A stretch of 64,000 nt of DNA, taken from positions 1-64,000 of the forward strand of contig JAKIUB010000007.1 of the NCBI GenBank assembly GCA_021647745.1, written 5' to 3'. Below, piece after piece: positions 16,146 through 25,182 of the stretch. Each line of letters starts with the position of its first letter. Position 1 is the stretch's first letter. Made by a program: the position numbers and the translations under genes. The notes beneath the pieces are model-generated. The model worked only from the letters and a program-made list of their open reading frames with translations, was not told where the DNA came from and made no database searches. The stretch is from Paracoccaceae bacterium (GTDB lineage Bacteria; Pseudomonadota; Alphaproteobacteria; Rhodobacterales; Rhodobacteraceae).

Positions 16146-16161
16146 CTCCGCCGTGGCGGAG
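16146..16161. repeat. Palindrome in the metF-ppx spacer
   Basis: CTCCGCCGTGGCGGAG, arms of 7 bases around GT. It lies inside a wider inverted repeat, CAATCTC (16118-16124) against GAGATTG (16164-16170). There is no T-run, so a simple terminator is unlikely; the nested structure may shape the ppx leader. Confidence 0.5.
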
Positions 16162-16179
16162 CAGAGATTGGCTTGAACA

Positions 16180-17280
16180 ATGAATAAAGCGAGACCGAAG
16201 GGTCTGGCGCCAAAACCTCCCTTGAGCGCAAGGGAGGGGCCGTTTTATGCGGCGCTTGACTTGGGTACAAATAGCTGCCGAATGCTGATTGCTACGCCAA
16301 AAGGCGGGCATTTCCAGATCGTGGATGCGTTTTCAAAATCGGTGCGGCTTGGCCTTGAGCTGGAGCGCACCGGCTCCCTTTCCAATGCGGGTATCACCCG
16401 CACGGTGCAGGCGCTGCATGTTTGTGCCAAAAAGCTCAAGCTCAAGGGGGTTGTCGCCAAGCGTCTGGTCGCCACCGAGGCCTGCCGGCGCGCAACCAAC
16501 GGCGAAAAATTCATGCTCCGCATTCGCGCCGAAACCGGGCTGAAGCTCGAAATTATCGCGCCCTCGGAGGAGGCCCGCCTTGCGGTTGTCGGCTGTGCGC
16601 CGCTTGTCTCGCCACAGGCCCGGCAAGTGCTGGTGGTGGATATCGGCGGTGGCTCGACAGAGCTTGTCTGGATAGATCTCAGCGGCGTAAACCCCGAAAA
16701 CAAAACCAAAGCCATGATGGAGCTAAGCCCGGGCAATGGCACCAAGGGCCTGAAAACCCCGCTCGGCGCCCGGGTGGTGGACTGGATATCGGTGCCGCTC
16801 GGGGTGGCAACGCTGATGCAGCGCTATTCCGATGTTGGTGATGACAGCGCGCGTTTTGCCCTGATGGCGTGGTATTTCGAGGAATTGCTCGAAGATTTCG
16901 CCCCCTATATCGAGGGCAGCACCCGCGCGATGATGGACGGGCTTCAGGTCATCGGCACCTCGGGTACCATCACCACGGTTGGTGCTATGCACCTTGGTCT
17001 CAAGCGCTATGACCGCACTCTTGTGGACGGCATGGCCATGGGCGCGGAAGATGTAAATCGCGTGGTCGAAAACTTCCTCAGGCTCGGCCCGGCCGGGCGG
17101 CGCGAAGAGCCGGGTATCGGGCGTGACCGTGCCCAGCTTATCATGTCCGGCTCGGCGATATTGCAAACGATATTGCGCATTTGGCCCACCCGCCATATCA
17201 GGGTGGCGGATCGCGGCTTACGCGAGGGTATGTTATATTCGATGATGAACGCCGACGGCGCGTTTGAGAGGCAGTCATGA
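16180..17280 (+). CDS. Ppx/GppA family phosphatase (exopolyphosphatase type)
   Basis: A 366-residue ASKHA-fold phosphatase, acting on polyphosphate or pppGpp. The ATPase-like phosphate loops are visible: AALDLGTNSCRMLIA near 24, VATEACRRATN near 97, VVDIGGGSTELVW near 150, and IGTSGTITTVGA near 261. The N-terminal 22 residues (MNKARPKGLAPKPPLSAREG) precede the conserved fold and are largely encoded by a palindrome at 16216-16237. The choice between Ppx and GppA cannot be made safely. Its stop overlaps the rlmE start by 4 bases (ATGA), so the two are coupled, an arrangement common in this group. Confidence 0.88.
   Translation: MNKARPKGLAPKPPLSAREGPFYAALDLGTNSCRMLIATPKGGHFQIVDAFSKSVRLGLELERTGSLSNAGITRTVQALHVCAKKLKLKGVVAKRLVATEACRRATNGEKFMLRIRAETGLKLEIIAPSEEARLAVVGCAPLVSPQARQVLVVDIGGGSTELVWIDLSGVNPENKTKAMMELSPGNGTKGLKTPLGARVVDWISVPLGVATLMQRYSDVGDDSARFALMAWYFEELLEDFAPYIEGSTRAMMDGLQVIGTSGTITTVGAMHLGLKRYDRTLVDGMAMGAEDVNRVVENFLRLGPAGRREEPGIGRDRAQLIMSGSAILQTILRIWPTRHIRVADRGLREGMLYSMMNADGAFERQS
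16216..16237. repeat. Palindromic element inside the start of ppx
   Basis: CCTCCCTTG-AGCG-CAAGGGAGG, a perfect 9-bp stem with a 4-base loop. It codes for part of the nonconserved N-terminal extension of the Ppx protein. Elements of this wording are seen as dispersed repeats in other genomes; only one copy is present here. Confidence 0.5.
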
Positions 17281-18005
17281 GAAAACCGGGGCAAAAGATA
17301 AACAATTCTGGCCGGGGCCAGCGCGACCTCAAGGTGCGGCTAAAAACCGCCAAAGGCCGCAAGATTGGCAGCACCTTGTGGCTGGAGCGCCAGCTCAATG
17401 ACCCATATGTGCAGCGCGCCCAGCGCGAGGGTTACCGAGGGCGGGCCGCCTTTAAAATCATGGAGCTGGATGACAAATACCGCTTCCTGCTGCCCGGTGC
17501 CAAGGTGGTTGATCTTGGCTGTGCGCCGGGGGGCTGGTGCCAGATATCGGTTGAGCGGGTCAATGCGCTGGGGGAGCGCAAGGGTAAAAAAATAGGCACC
17601 GTGCTGGGCATTGACCTGCAAGAGGTCGAGCATGTGGCGGGGGCTGATATCCATGTGCTGGATTTTCTCGAAGATGACGCCGATATCAAGGTCAAGGCAT
17701 GGCTTGGGGGCAAGGCCGATGTTGTTATGTCCGATATGGCGCCGTTTTCATCGGGCCATCGGGGGGCGGACCATATCCGCATCATGACGCTGGTTGAAGC
17801 CGCGCTTTACTTTGCGCTGGATGTGCTGGAGCCGGGCGGCACTTTTGTCGCCAAGGTGCTGGCGGGCGGGGCCGAGGCGGATGTGCTGAAGATACTGCGG
17901 GCTAATTTTGGCAAGGTGCTGCATGTAAAACCGCCAGCCTCCCGCAAGGATAGCTCGGAAAAATTCGTGGTAGCGACAGGGTTTAAAGGGCTAGGTGAAG
18001 GTTGA
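17277..18005 (+). CDS. rlmE: 23S rRNA 2'-O-ribose methyltransferase (RlmE/FtsJ)
   Basis: SAM-dependent methyltransferase that modifies U2552 of 23S rRNA. The 242-residue protein has a basic N-terminus, the RNA-binding RAAFKIMELDDKY near 57 with the catalytic Lys, the SAM loop VVDLGCAPGGWCQ near 76, DVVMSDMAPFSSGHR near 143 with the catalytic Asp, and FVAKVLAGG near 190 with the second Lys, completing the K-D-K-E tetrad with the late Glu. It is translated from an ATGA overlap with ppx. The DNA downstream changes to AT-rich. Confidence 0.93.
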   Translation: MRKPGQKINNSGRGQRDLKVRLKTAKGRKIGSTLWLERQLNDPYVQRAQREGYRGRAAFKIMELDDKYRFLLPGAKVVDLGCAPGGWCQISVERVNALGERKGKKIGTVLGIDLQEVEHVAGADIHVLDFLEDDADIKVKAWLGGKADVVMSDMAPFSSGHRGADHIRIMTLVEAALYFALDVLEPGGTFVAKVLAGGAEADVLKILRANFGKVLHVKPPASRKDSSEKFVVATGFKGLGEG

Positions 18006-18109
18006 TTTTTGCTGTGCCATCAATTTTTTGTGCCCCTCAAACTGGGCGCAAATGTAATCTGATACGATATGCTCCAAAGCATCGCTCGTCATGATAGGAT
18101 TAATCGCAC

Positions 18110-18403
18110 ATGTGCGGACAAAACCTTGCCACAGAAAATATTACGGAAGATACCAAAAAATTTATTGCCGCAAACTTCAAAAACACTGAAATGGGCTTAG
18201 TCAGAATAGCAAGAAATTTGAATCTTCGAGGTATGGCTGACGATGATATTGTTCGGCACTGTCATAAAATAATCCTATCCACCCCAATCTCGAAAATAGA
18301 AGTTCGCGGCAAAAACTACTATTTATACTCTCGAGAGTATTCGGCTGTGTTGACCATTAATAAATCAAGCTTGGGAATCATTACAGCAAAAATATATGAG
18401 TAA
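18110..18403 (+). CDS. DUF3781-like small protein, probably foreign
   Basis: A 97-residue protein in clearly AT-rich DNA (by eye about 36-40% GC against mid-50s around it). The order TEMGLVRIARNLNL, then DIVRHCHKIIL, then RGKNYYLY, then LTINKSSLGIITAKI fits the DUF3781 pattern as I remember it (TxLGxxRIxxNLxL, CxxxI, GKNWY, INxxSxxIITA). The function of that family is unknown. The start ATG 18110 is preceded by AGGA. With the next gene it forms a patch of unusual composition between rlmE and the TDT transporter, consistent with horizontal transfer. Confidence 0.6.
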   Translation: MCGQNLATENITEDTKKFIAANFKNTEMGLVRIARNLNLRGMADDDIVRHCHKIILSTPISKIEVRGKNYYLYSREYSAVLTINKSSLGIITAKIYE

Positions 18404-18447
18404 TGCTTGAAAATTCCTTTTGGGCTTTGATTGGGGATTGGCTCAAT

Positions 18448-19017
18448 TTAGTCGCTTTTTTCTACATAGCACAAGTTTTCGTGCGCCTCGCTCCAGTCCA
18501 CAAGTAAAATCTCATTTGGGAGCGGGAAGGGTGAAACAGGCTTTTCATTCACCTGCATGGTCCCTGCCAGCATATCTATGGTGCAGTTGGTGTATTTTCT
18601 CAGATCAAGGAAATCATAGGATGATAGGCTGAAGGCGCTGATGATAAAGCGATTGTCGCGCTCAATGATTGTCAGGGTCCGCTCCCATTTATTGCGCCCT
18701 ATGGCCCGGTTTTCACTGCGCAGCAACAGCGCGCCATCTTCGGCAAATTCAAGCCACGGCACCATGCCCCGAAGAATTCCGGTGAACGCTATTTCCGGGG
18801 CGTAGACCTCGGGAATATCATCAAACGGATCTTGAAAGATCAACAGCGATACGAAATCTCGCTCGCGCAGCAATATAGCCTTATAAAAAGCCGAGGCATT
18901 CCAGCCCGGCCCAACGGCGGAAACCACATCACTTATCCGGGTGTTGACTGGGGGCGTATCGGATTGCCCTTGGGCGACCATGGGAAAAAGGGCAAAAAGA
19001 AGAGTGGCGAGTCTCAT
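18448..19017 (-). CDS. Secreted hypothetical protein (189 aa)
   Basis: The frame starts with a Sec signal peptide (MRLATLLFALFPMVAQGQ, cleavage about residue 18). The mature protein is about 170 residues with mixed strands, two cysteines (NCTIDM and ENLCYV) that could form a disulfide, and no motif I recognise. The base composition is somewhat lower in GC than the surrounding core genes. It is a single gene, convergent with the DUF3781-like gene and divergent from the TDT transporter. Function unknown. Confidence 0.65.
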   Translation of the reverse strand: MRLATLLFALFPMVAQGQSDTPPVNTRISDVVSAVGPGWNASAFYKAILLRERDFVSLLIFQDPFDDIPEVYAPEIAFTGILRGMVPWLEFAEDGALLLRSENRAIGRNKWERTLTIIERDNRFIISAFSLSSYDFLDLRKYTNCTIDMLAGTMQVNEKPVSPFPLPNEILLVDWSEAHENLCYVEKSD

Positions 19018-19126
19018 TTGAATATCCTCTTTTGCTTATAGTGCAGCCTGCTGGATTGCATGGCAAGTAATGCTTGTAATTCCACTTGATATTAACGTTA
19101 CTTGCGGCAGGTCTGGAGGGCATAAA

Positions 19127-20083
19127 ATGAAACGGCAACCACTGTGGCGCAGCACGCCGCCCGCTATTTTTCCGGTTATTCTTGGGCTGTTGGGGTTGGC
19201 GAATGGCTTGCGCTGGCTGGCGGGGATATGGGGCTATCCGGTGGCGGCGGGGGATTTTATGCTCGGTATATCAGCTGCATTGCTGCTGTTTTTTAGCCTC
19301 TCGTATTTGGCCAAGCTGCTGGCTCGACCGGGAGCGTTGCTGGAGGATTTGCGCGCACCACCTGGGCAGGCGGGGCTTAGCGCCCTTGCCGTTGGCTTTT
19401 TGGTGCTGGCGATGGGGGTGCTGTCAAAAGGCGAAATTGCGCGTTGGTTCTGGTGGATAGGGGTGGGGCTGTTTTTGTTGCTTTTGCTGTTCATCATAAA
19501 CTCGCGGCTGAAAACACCCAAGGCCGCGCGCGGTATAACGCCGTATTTGTTTCTGCCGTTTACCGGCCTGAGCGCCGCGGCGATGGCCGGGTTTTCGCTG
19601 GGTTACGGGCTGTTAAGCCAGATATTTGTCTATGCTTCGCTGGTTGCGTTTATCTGGCTGGGCATCGGGCTTGCGCTCAAGCTGGCCCGCAACCGCCCGC
19701 CCGCGCCCCTGCGCCCGGCCTATGCCGCTTTTTTGCTGCCGCCAAGCCTGCTGGGGCTGGGTTTCGGGCAATTTGGCCCGGAGGTGGTTTTTGTGGTTTT
19801 TCTAGCGCTGGCCTGGCTGCTGGCCCTGCTCATGCTGGTGTTGGCGGGCTGGATGACCAAATCAGGCTTTGCCCCGATCTGGGGCGAGATGGTTTTTCCG
19901 GTGGCGGCATTTATCAATATCAACATCATGGCGATCAGCAAAGGCTATGGCACTATCGCCAACACCGGCGCGCTGGCCGGGGTGCTGATCGGCACGCCGT
20001 TGATCCTTTTTATTGCCTATAAAACCCTCAAAATGTGGACAAAGCGCGATTTGGCTAAAAAAACCGGAGCGGCCACGGCTTAG
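19127..20083 (+). CDS. TDT (TehA/SLAC1) family membrane transporter
   Basis: A 318-residue integral membrane protein with about ten transmembrane helices, fitting the tellurite-resistance/dicarboxylate transporter family whose members include TehA and SLAC1-type anion channels. The opening RSTPPAIFPVILGLLGLANGLRW resembles the helix-1 region of TehA-type proteins. The ATG at 19127 with GGAGGG upstream is preferred over an in-frame TTG at 19070. The transported anion is not known. It stands upstream of guaB in the same direction, with 69 bases between. Confidence 0.7.
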   Translation: MKRQPLWRSTPPAIFPVILGLLGLANGLRWLAGIWGYPVAAGDFMLGISAALLLFFSLSYLAKLLARPGALLEDLRAPPGQAGLSALAVGFLVLAMGVLSKGEIARWFWWIGVGLFLLLLLFIINSRLKTPKAARGITPYLFLPFTGLSAAAMAGFSLGYGLLSQIFVYASLVAFIWLGIGLALKLARNRPPAPLRPAYAAFLLPPSLLGLGFGQFGPEVVFVVFLALAWLLALLMLVLAGWMTKSGFAPIWGEMVFPVAAFININIMAISKGYGTIANTGALAGVLIGTPLILFIAYKTLKMWTKRDLAKKTGAATA

Positions 20084-20152
20084 GGCTTCCCTTTTTCGCT
20101 GCAACATGAGATATAAAAGCGTCAAAGATAACCCTTAAACTGGGAGGTCCAG

Positions 20153-21607
20153 ATGGACATATCCGAGGCGCTCACCTTTGACGATGTATTGCTGGTTCCC
20201 GGGGCATCCGACGTTATGCCTACCTCGGCCAAAACCGGCACCTGGCTGACCAAAACCATCTCGATGAACATCCCGCTGCTCAGCTCGGCGATGGATACCG
20301 TGACCGAAAGCAAAATGGCGATTGCTATGGCGCAGGCGGGCGGGATCGGGGTGATACACCGCAATCTCGATATCGAGGAGCAGGCGCGGCAGGTGCGGGC
20401 GGTCAAGCGCTTTGAAAGCGGAGTGGTCGAAAGCCCGATCACCCTCACCCCGGATCAAACCCTCAAAGATGCCCACGCCTTGCAAGAGCGCTACAAGGTT
20501 TCGGGCTTTCCGGTGCTGGGCGCGGACGGGCGGGTGTTGGGGATCGTTACCAACCGCGACATGCGCTTTGCCACTGATGCCGACACGCCGGTCTCTACCA
20601 TGATGTCTTCCGAAAACCTTGCCATGCTGCGCGAACCGGCGGATATAACCGAGGCCAAAAGCATCATGCAGGCGCGGCGGATAGAAAAACTGCTGATCGT
20701 TGACAATGAAAACCGGCTGACAGGGCTGATGACAATCAAGGATATAGAGCAAGCGGTGCTCAACCCGCAGGCCTGCAAGGACGAGATGGGCCGGCTGCGT
20801 GTTGCGGCGGCCTCGACCGTGGGTGAAGCCGGATTTGCGCGCTCGATGGCGCTGTTCGAGGCAGGGGTTGATATTGTTGTAATAGATACCGCCCACGGGC
20901 ATTCAAGCGCGGTATCAGAGGCGGTTTCCCGATTGCGCGCTGCGGCACCGGATATACAGATCATTGCCGGTAATGTTGCGACAGCGGAAGCGACGCGCAG
21001 CCTGATAGAGGCGGGAGCCAATGCGGTCAAGGTTGGTATCGGGCCGGGGTCTATCTGCACCACGCGGATAGTGGCAGGGGTCGGCGTGCCACAGCTTACG
21101 GCGGTGTCTGATTGTGCTAAAGAGGCCGCCAGAACCGGGCATCCGGTGATCGCGGATGGCGGCATCAAGTTTTCGGGCGATTTTGCCAAGGCGATTGCGG
21201 CGGGGGCAAGCTGCGCGATGATCGGCTCGATGCTGGCAGGCACAGATGAAGCCCCCGGCGAGCTGTTTTTGTATCAGGGGCGCTCCTATAAGGCGTATCG
21301 CGGTATGGGCAGTGTTGGCGCCATGGCGCGCGGCTCGGCTGATAGGTATTTTCAGAAAGAAGTGGCAACCGAAAAGCTTGTGCCAGAGGGGATAGAGGGG
21401 CAGGTGGCCTATAAGGGTGCGGCGGGGGCGGTGCTGCACCAACTCGTTGGCGGGCTGCGCGCGGCCATGGGCTATACGGGAAATGGCACCATTGAAGCCA
21501 TGCAAAATGGTTGCAAATTTGTAAAAATCACCTCGGCGGGTTTGAGCGAAAGCCATGTGCATGACGTGCAGATCACCCGCGAAAGCCCGAATTATAGGGG
21601 TGGCTGA
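20153..21607 (+). CDS. guaB: Inosine-5'-monophosphate dehydrogenase
   Basis: Oxidises IMP to XMP with NAD, the committed step of GMP synthesis. The 484-residue protein shows LTFDDVLLVPGASDV near 7, a CBS-domain pair in about residues 90-200 (GIVTNRDMRF, GLMTIKDIEQ), the catalytic loop GIGPGSICTTRIVAGVG with the nucleophile Cys near 300, and the IMP-binding MGSVGAM and ADRYFQ. GGGAGG precedes ATG 20153. It is followed after 81 bases by rsmB. Confidence 0.96.
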   Translation: MDISEALTFDDVLLVPGASDVMPTSAKTGTWLTKTISMNIPLLSSAMDTVTESKMAIAMAQAGGIGVIHRNLDIEEQARQVRAVKRFESGVVESPITLTPDQTLKDAHALQERYKVSGFPVLGADGRVLGIVTNRDMRFATDADTPVSTMMSSENLAMLREPADITEAKSIMQARRIEKLLIVDNENRLTGLMTIKDIEQAVLNPQACKDEMGRLRVAAASTVGEAGFARSMALFEAGVDIVVIDTAHGHSSAVSEAVSRLRAAAPDIQIIAGNVATAEATRSLIEAGANAVKVGIGPGSICTTRIVAGVGVPQLTAVSDCAKEAARTGHPVIADGGIKFSGDFAKAIAAGASCAMIGSMLAGTDEAPGELFLYQGRSYKAYRGMGSVGAMARGSADRYFQKEVATEKLVPEGIEGQVAYKGAAGAVLHQLVGGLRAAMGYTGNGTIEAMQNGCKFVKITSAGLSESHVHDVQITRESPNYRGG

Positions 21608-21688
21608 TTATTTACCTATTGGCAGGAAGGGCAGAGTGCGCCAGTTTCTGCTTGCGTCCAGAGACATTCACAGGCAAATCCTTCTGCC

Positions 21689-22873
21689 ATGACACCCTCT
21701 GCCCGCCTCTCCGCCGCCATCGAGCTGCTTGACCAGATATTAACCGGAGATCCGGCCGAGAGGGCACTGACCCGCTGGGCACGCGGCTCTCGTTTTGCTG
21801 GCTCAAAGGACCGTGCGGCGGTGCGTGATATCGTGTTTGATGCCTTGCGGCGCAAGCGATCATTGGCGCATCTGGCGGGTGAGGAGAGCGGGCGCGGGCT
21901 GGTTCTGGCTCAACAATATTTGTTTGGCGCGTCGCTTGATGAATTGTTTGGCGATATGCGTTTTGCACCGGCGGCTATCAGTGAAGAAGAGCGCGAACGG
22001 CTTGCCCGCCCCACTCCGGCACCGGATCCTGTGCGCTATGATTACCCGGATTTTCTCGATGATGAATTGCGGCGCTCGCTTGGCGATGATCTGCCCGAAA
22101 TACTCACGGCTATGCAGGCGCGGGCGCCAGTGGATTTACGGGTAAATACACTAAAAACCACGCTAGAAGAGGCACAAAAATATCTGGCGCGGGATCTTAT
22201 ATTTACCCAAGAGGTGGCAGGAATTGAAGGTGCCTTGCGGATTACGGAAAACCCGCGAAAACTGAACCGTTCGTTGGCTTATCGCTACGGGTTTGTCGAA
22301 TTGCAGGATGTTTCCAGTCAGGTTGTATCAAAGCTTTCGGGGGTGAAGCCGGGGATGAATGTGCTGGATTATTGCGCAGGGGGCGGCGGCAAAACCCTCG
22401 CGCTGGCGGCGCAGATGGAAGGGCAGGGTGCGCTCTTTGCCCATGATGCAAACCCCCTCCGAATGAAAGACCTGCCCGAGCGCGCACAGCGGGCGGGGGC
22501 CGATATCCAGATACTTTCGCCGGACCATCTGGACGCTACAAAGAAATTTGACCTTGTGCTGGTCGATGCGCCTTGCTCGGGCAGTGGCGCATGGCGGCGC
22601 AACCCCGATGGAAAGTGGCGTATCGGAGAAAAGAAAGTAGCCGAACTTGTCGGGTTGCAGCGGAAAATATTGGCCGATGCTCAAGCATTGGTGGGTGATG
22701 GCGGGCTTTTAGTTTATGCTACATGCTCTCTCTTCAACTGCGAAAATTCCGAACAGACAGCGTATTTTCTTAATCAGTTTTCCAACTGGAAATCCGTAAC
22801 CGAGCGGCGGCTTAGCCCACTGACCGGAGGGGACGGATTTTATATTTCCGTTTTGGAAAAGCTGGATGCCTAA
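21689..22873 (+). CDS. 16S rRNA m5C methyltransferase (RsmB/NOP2 family)
   Basis: A 394-residue RNA cytosine-5 methyltransferase. The N-terminal part (about 1-120) is a NusB-like helical domain, as in RsmB. The catalytic domain has the SAM motif NVLDYCAGGGGKTLALAA near 225, DAPCSGSGAWRRNPD near 290 with the release cysteine, and YATCSLFNCENSEQ near 345 with the nucleophile cysteine. RsmB, acting on C967, is the likely member. It lies between guaB and cckA in the same direction. Nothing further is seen in spacers 21608-21688 and 22874-22936. Confidence 0.85.
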   Translation: MTPSARLSAAIELLDQILTGDPAERALTRWARGSRFAGSKDRAAVRDIVFDALRRKRSLAHLAGEESGRGLVLAQQYLFGASLDELFGDMRFAPAAISEEERERLARPTPAPDPVRYDYPDFLDDELRRSLGDDLPEILTAMQARAPVDLRVNTLKTTLEEAQKYLARDLIFTQEVAGIEGALRITENPRKLNRSLAYRYGFVELQDVSSQVVSKLSGVKPGMNVLDYCAGGGGKTLALAAQMEGQGALFAHDANPLRMKDLPERAQRAGADIQILSPDHLDATKKFDLVLVDAPCSGSGAWRRNPDGKWRIGEKKVAELVGLQRKILADAQALVGDGGLLVYATCSLFNCENSEQTAYFLNQFSNWKSVTERRLSPLTGGDGFYISVLEKLDA

Positions 22874-22936
22874 AGTTTTTGTTGAATTTTATTTATCAAA
22901 AATTAATGTTTAGCGTGTGAACTGGGGGGGCAGTAT

Positions 22937-24700
22937 TTGTGTGAGAATAAAGTGGCAGTTTCAAAAGTAAAAACAGGCAAGTGGAATTTATGGCTGGGGT
23001 TTGGGCTTCTTGCTTATGCGTTTTTTCTGTTAGGAGCTTTTTACGCTACTTCACAAAGCCAATATATATTGGCCAGCCTGCTGGGGGTAATTCTTTTTGT
23101 CGCGATGGCTGTGGCTTCATTTCTGCTTTTTCGGGCGCGATCCGGGGTCGTGCCACGCCCTAATAGCCAGGTTGCCTTTGATGTTGCCGCCTTACAGCTG
23201 ATCATTGAAGACCTTCCTGTCGCGCTAATTCGCCTAACCCAGGATGGCGTGATCGACTGCGTAAATGGCGCCGCAAGAGCCTTGCTTGGCCGCTCAAATA
23301 TGGTTGGCCTTGATTTTAGTGACGAGATCGAGGGTCTGGGGCGCTCGATGCGGGTGCGGGTGGAGGAAGCGCTGAAGGCGGGCGGCTCGCGCACCACCGA
23401 AATGGGGCGTTTTTTGCGCAATGGCAACGAGGTTTTTCTTCAGGTCTCGCTAATGGCAATGAATTTCATTGACCGCACCTGCCTTGTGGTGGTGTTGAGT
23501 GACAGAACCGAGTTGAAAGTTTTAGAAGCGCAGTTTGTCCAGAGCCAAAAAATGCAGGCAGTCGGGCAGCTGGCTGGCGGCGTGGCTCATGATTTTAACA
23601 ACCTGCTGACCGCTATAAACGGCCATTGCGATCTGTTGCTTTTGCGCCATGAAAACGGTGATGGAGATTATGGTGATCTGATCCAGATCCGCCAGAATGC
23701 CAACCGCGCAGCGGCGCTGGTGCGCCAGCTGTTAGCCTTTTCGCGCAAGCAAACCCTTCGGCCCAAGGTATTGCGCCTTAGCAAAACTCTGTTTCAGCTG
23801 AGCGAGTTGCTCAACCGGTTGCTCGGAGAAAAGGTGACTCTGCGAATAGATATAGAGGAGGTGCTGAACCTTGTCCGTGTGGATGAGCGCCAGTTTGAAC
23901 AGGTCATTATGAACCTCGTAGTAAACGCAAGGGATGCCATGCTGGAAGGCGGCGAGGTGCTTATATTGGCCGAAAATGTAACACTCGACGCGCCGCTAAG
24001 GCGGGACCGGGCGGTTGTTCTGGAAGGCGAGTATGTTCGCATCAGGGTCAAGGATACCGGATCGGGGATTGACCCTGACTGCTTGCCCAAGATTTTCGAG
24101 CCGTTTTTCACTACAAAAAGAGTAGGCGAGGGGACAGGGCTTGGCTTGTCTACTGTTTACGGGATAATCAAGCAAACAGGCGGGTTTGTTTTTGTTGATA
24201 GTGTGCGCGAGGTCGGCACCGAGTTTCTTATCTACCTTCCTTGCTACGAGGGCACGGGCGACACCATTGCCCCCTCGCCGCCAAAGCCGGAGGCAAAACC
24301 GGATATGACACCCCAAACCGGTAAAATACTCCTTGTAGAGGATGAAGACCCCGTGCGCTCATTTGCTAAGCGGGCGCTTGAAATGCGTGGCTACGAAGTG
24401 ACCGAGGCGGCCTGTGCAGAGGATGCGCTAGAAATTATCAGGAAAAATGGCGGCGCGTTTGATCTCTATATTTCGGATATTATCATGCCGGGAAAGGATG
24501 GGCCAACATGGGTTAGTGAGGCATTGGAGCAATACCCGGATACCGGTGTTATATTTATGTCTGGTTATGCCGAAGATGTATTTGAAAACGGAAAGCACGC
24601 AATCAAGAATGCCGGCTTTTTGCAAAAACCGTTTTCTCTTTCAGATCTGAACGAGCATGTAGGTGAAAAGCTGAAAGACCAGACCTTGGTCACTGCATAA
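22937..24700 (+). CDS. cckA: Hybrid histidine kinase CckA
   Basis: Cell-cycle kinase and phosphatase that feeds the ChpT-CtrA phosphorelay. The order is: two transmembrane helices (about 17-36 and 43-65), a PAS-like sensor (about 80-195), a dimerisation and His domain with H218 in GGVAHDFNNLLTAI, a HATPase with NLVVNARDAM, DTGSGIDP and GEGTGLGLSTVYG (about 310-430), and a receiver (about 467-585) with D514 (YISDIIMPGKDG) and KPF. The wording around the His and the LVRQLLAFSRKQTLRP stretch is characteristic of CckA. It is shorter than Caulobacter CckA because it has one PAS-like domain. The start is TTG 22937 after a G-run, with GTG 22952 as alternative. Confidence 0.93.
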   Translation: MCENKVAVSKVKTGKWNLWLGFGLLAYAFFLLGAFYATSQSQYILASLLGVILFVAMAVASFLLFRARSGVVPRPNSQVAFDVAALQLIIEDLPVALIRLTQDGVIDCVNGAARALLGRSNMVGLDFSDEIEGLGRSMRVRVEEALKAGGSRTTEMGRFLRNGNEVFLQVSLMAMNFIDRTCLVVVLSDRTELKVLEAQFVQSQKMQAVGQLAGGVAHDFNNLLTAINGHCDLLLLRHENGDGDYGDLIQIRQNANRAAALVRQLLAFSRKQTLRPKVLRLSKTLFQLSELLNRLLGEKVTLRIDIEEVLNLVRVDERQFEQVIMNLVVNARDAMLEGGEVLILAENVTLDAPLRRDRAVVLEGEYVRIRVKDTGSGIDPDCLPKIFEPFFTTKRVGEGTGLGLSTVYGIIKQTGGFVFVDSVREVGTEFLIYLPCYEGTGDTIAPSPPKPEAKPDMTPQTGKILLVEDEDPVRSFAKRALEMRGYEVTEAACAEDALEIIRKNGGAFDLYISDIIMPGKDGPTWVSEALEQYPDTGVIFMSGYAEDVFENGKHAIKNAGFLQKPFSLSDLNEHVGEKLKDQTLVTA

Positions 24701-24729
24701 AACCTGTCTTGATGACCAATTCTAGGTAT

Positions 24730-24752
24730 AAAAAGGCCGGATAAAACCGGCC
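24730..24752 (-). terminator. Stem-loop terminator of the rhodanese gene
   Basis: On the minus strand GGCCGG-TTTTAT-CCGGCC is followed by TTTTT, a textbook intrinsic terminator 21 bases past the rhodanese stop. On the plus strand the same stem is followed by CTTT and may also end cckA transcripts. Confidence 0.75.
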
Positions 24753-24773
24753 CTTTGGCCTATGTGGTTGGTA

Positions 24774-25142
24774 TTAACCGGCGGCAACAACCTGTCCGCC
24801 ACCTTGATGCCAGTGCATCAGGCCCCCAAGATTATAAACTTCCTTGAAGCCGTTAGCGAGTAGTGCTTGTGCCGCCATACCGGAGCGGGCACCGCTTGCA
24901 CAGAAAAGGATGACAGGCTTATCCACATTAAGCTCGGGGTGAAACTCGGGGTGGCGCGGGTCTGCTTTTGTTTGCATCATCATTAACGGAATGTGCAGTG
25001 CGCCTTTGGCAGTGCCAGATGACATCAGTTCGTTGATATCGCGCACATCGATAACGATAGCTTCGTTGTTGTTTGCTTTTGCAACCGCGTCGGCGGGCGC
25101 AATGCCTTGCACGGCGGCAGGGCGGCTAAATGGCATGTTCAT
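24774..25142 (-). CDS. Rhodanese-like sulfurtransferase domain protein
   Basis: A single-domain rhodanese of 122 residues. The active-site loop is CASGARS with the catalytic C81, and the substrate-fold motifs VIDVRDINE near 32 and GALHIPL near 48 are in place. Such proteins move sulfane sulfur, sometimes onto cyanide or protein targets. No signal peptide is seen, so it is cytoplasmic. Upstream lies a perfect FNR-type box (25183-25196) centred about 47 bases before ATG 25140-25142, so induction or repression under low oxygen is likely. A terminator follows at 24730-24752, making it a monocistronic unit. Confidence 0.85.
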   Translation of the reverse strand: MNMPFSRPAAVQGIAPADAVAKANNNEAIVIDVRDINELMSSGTAKGALHIPLMMMQTKADPRHPEFHPELNVDKPVILFCASGARSGMAAQALLANGFKEVYNLGGLMHWHQGGGQVVAAG

Positions 25143-25182
25143 GGGGAATTCCCTCGTGTGTTAATTGTTGGCTAAGAGATAA

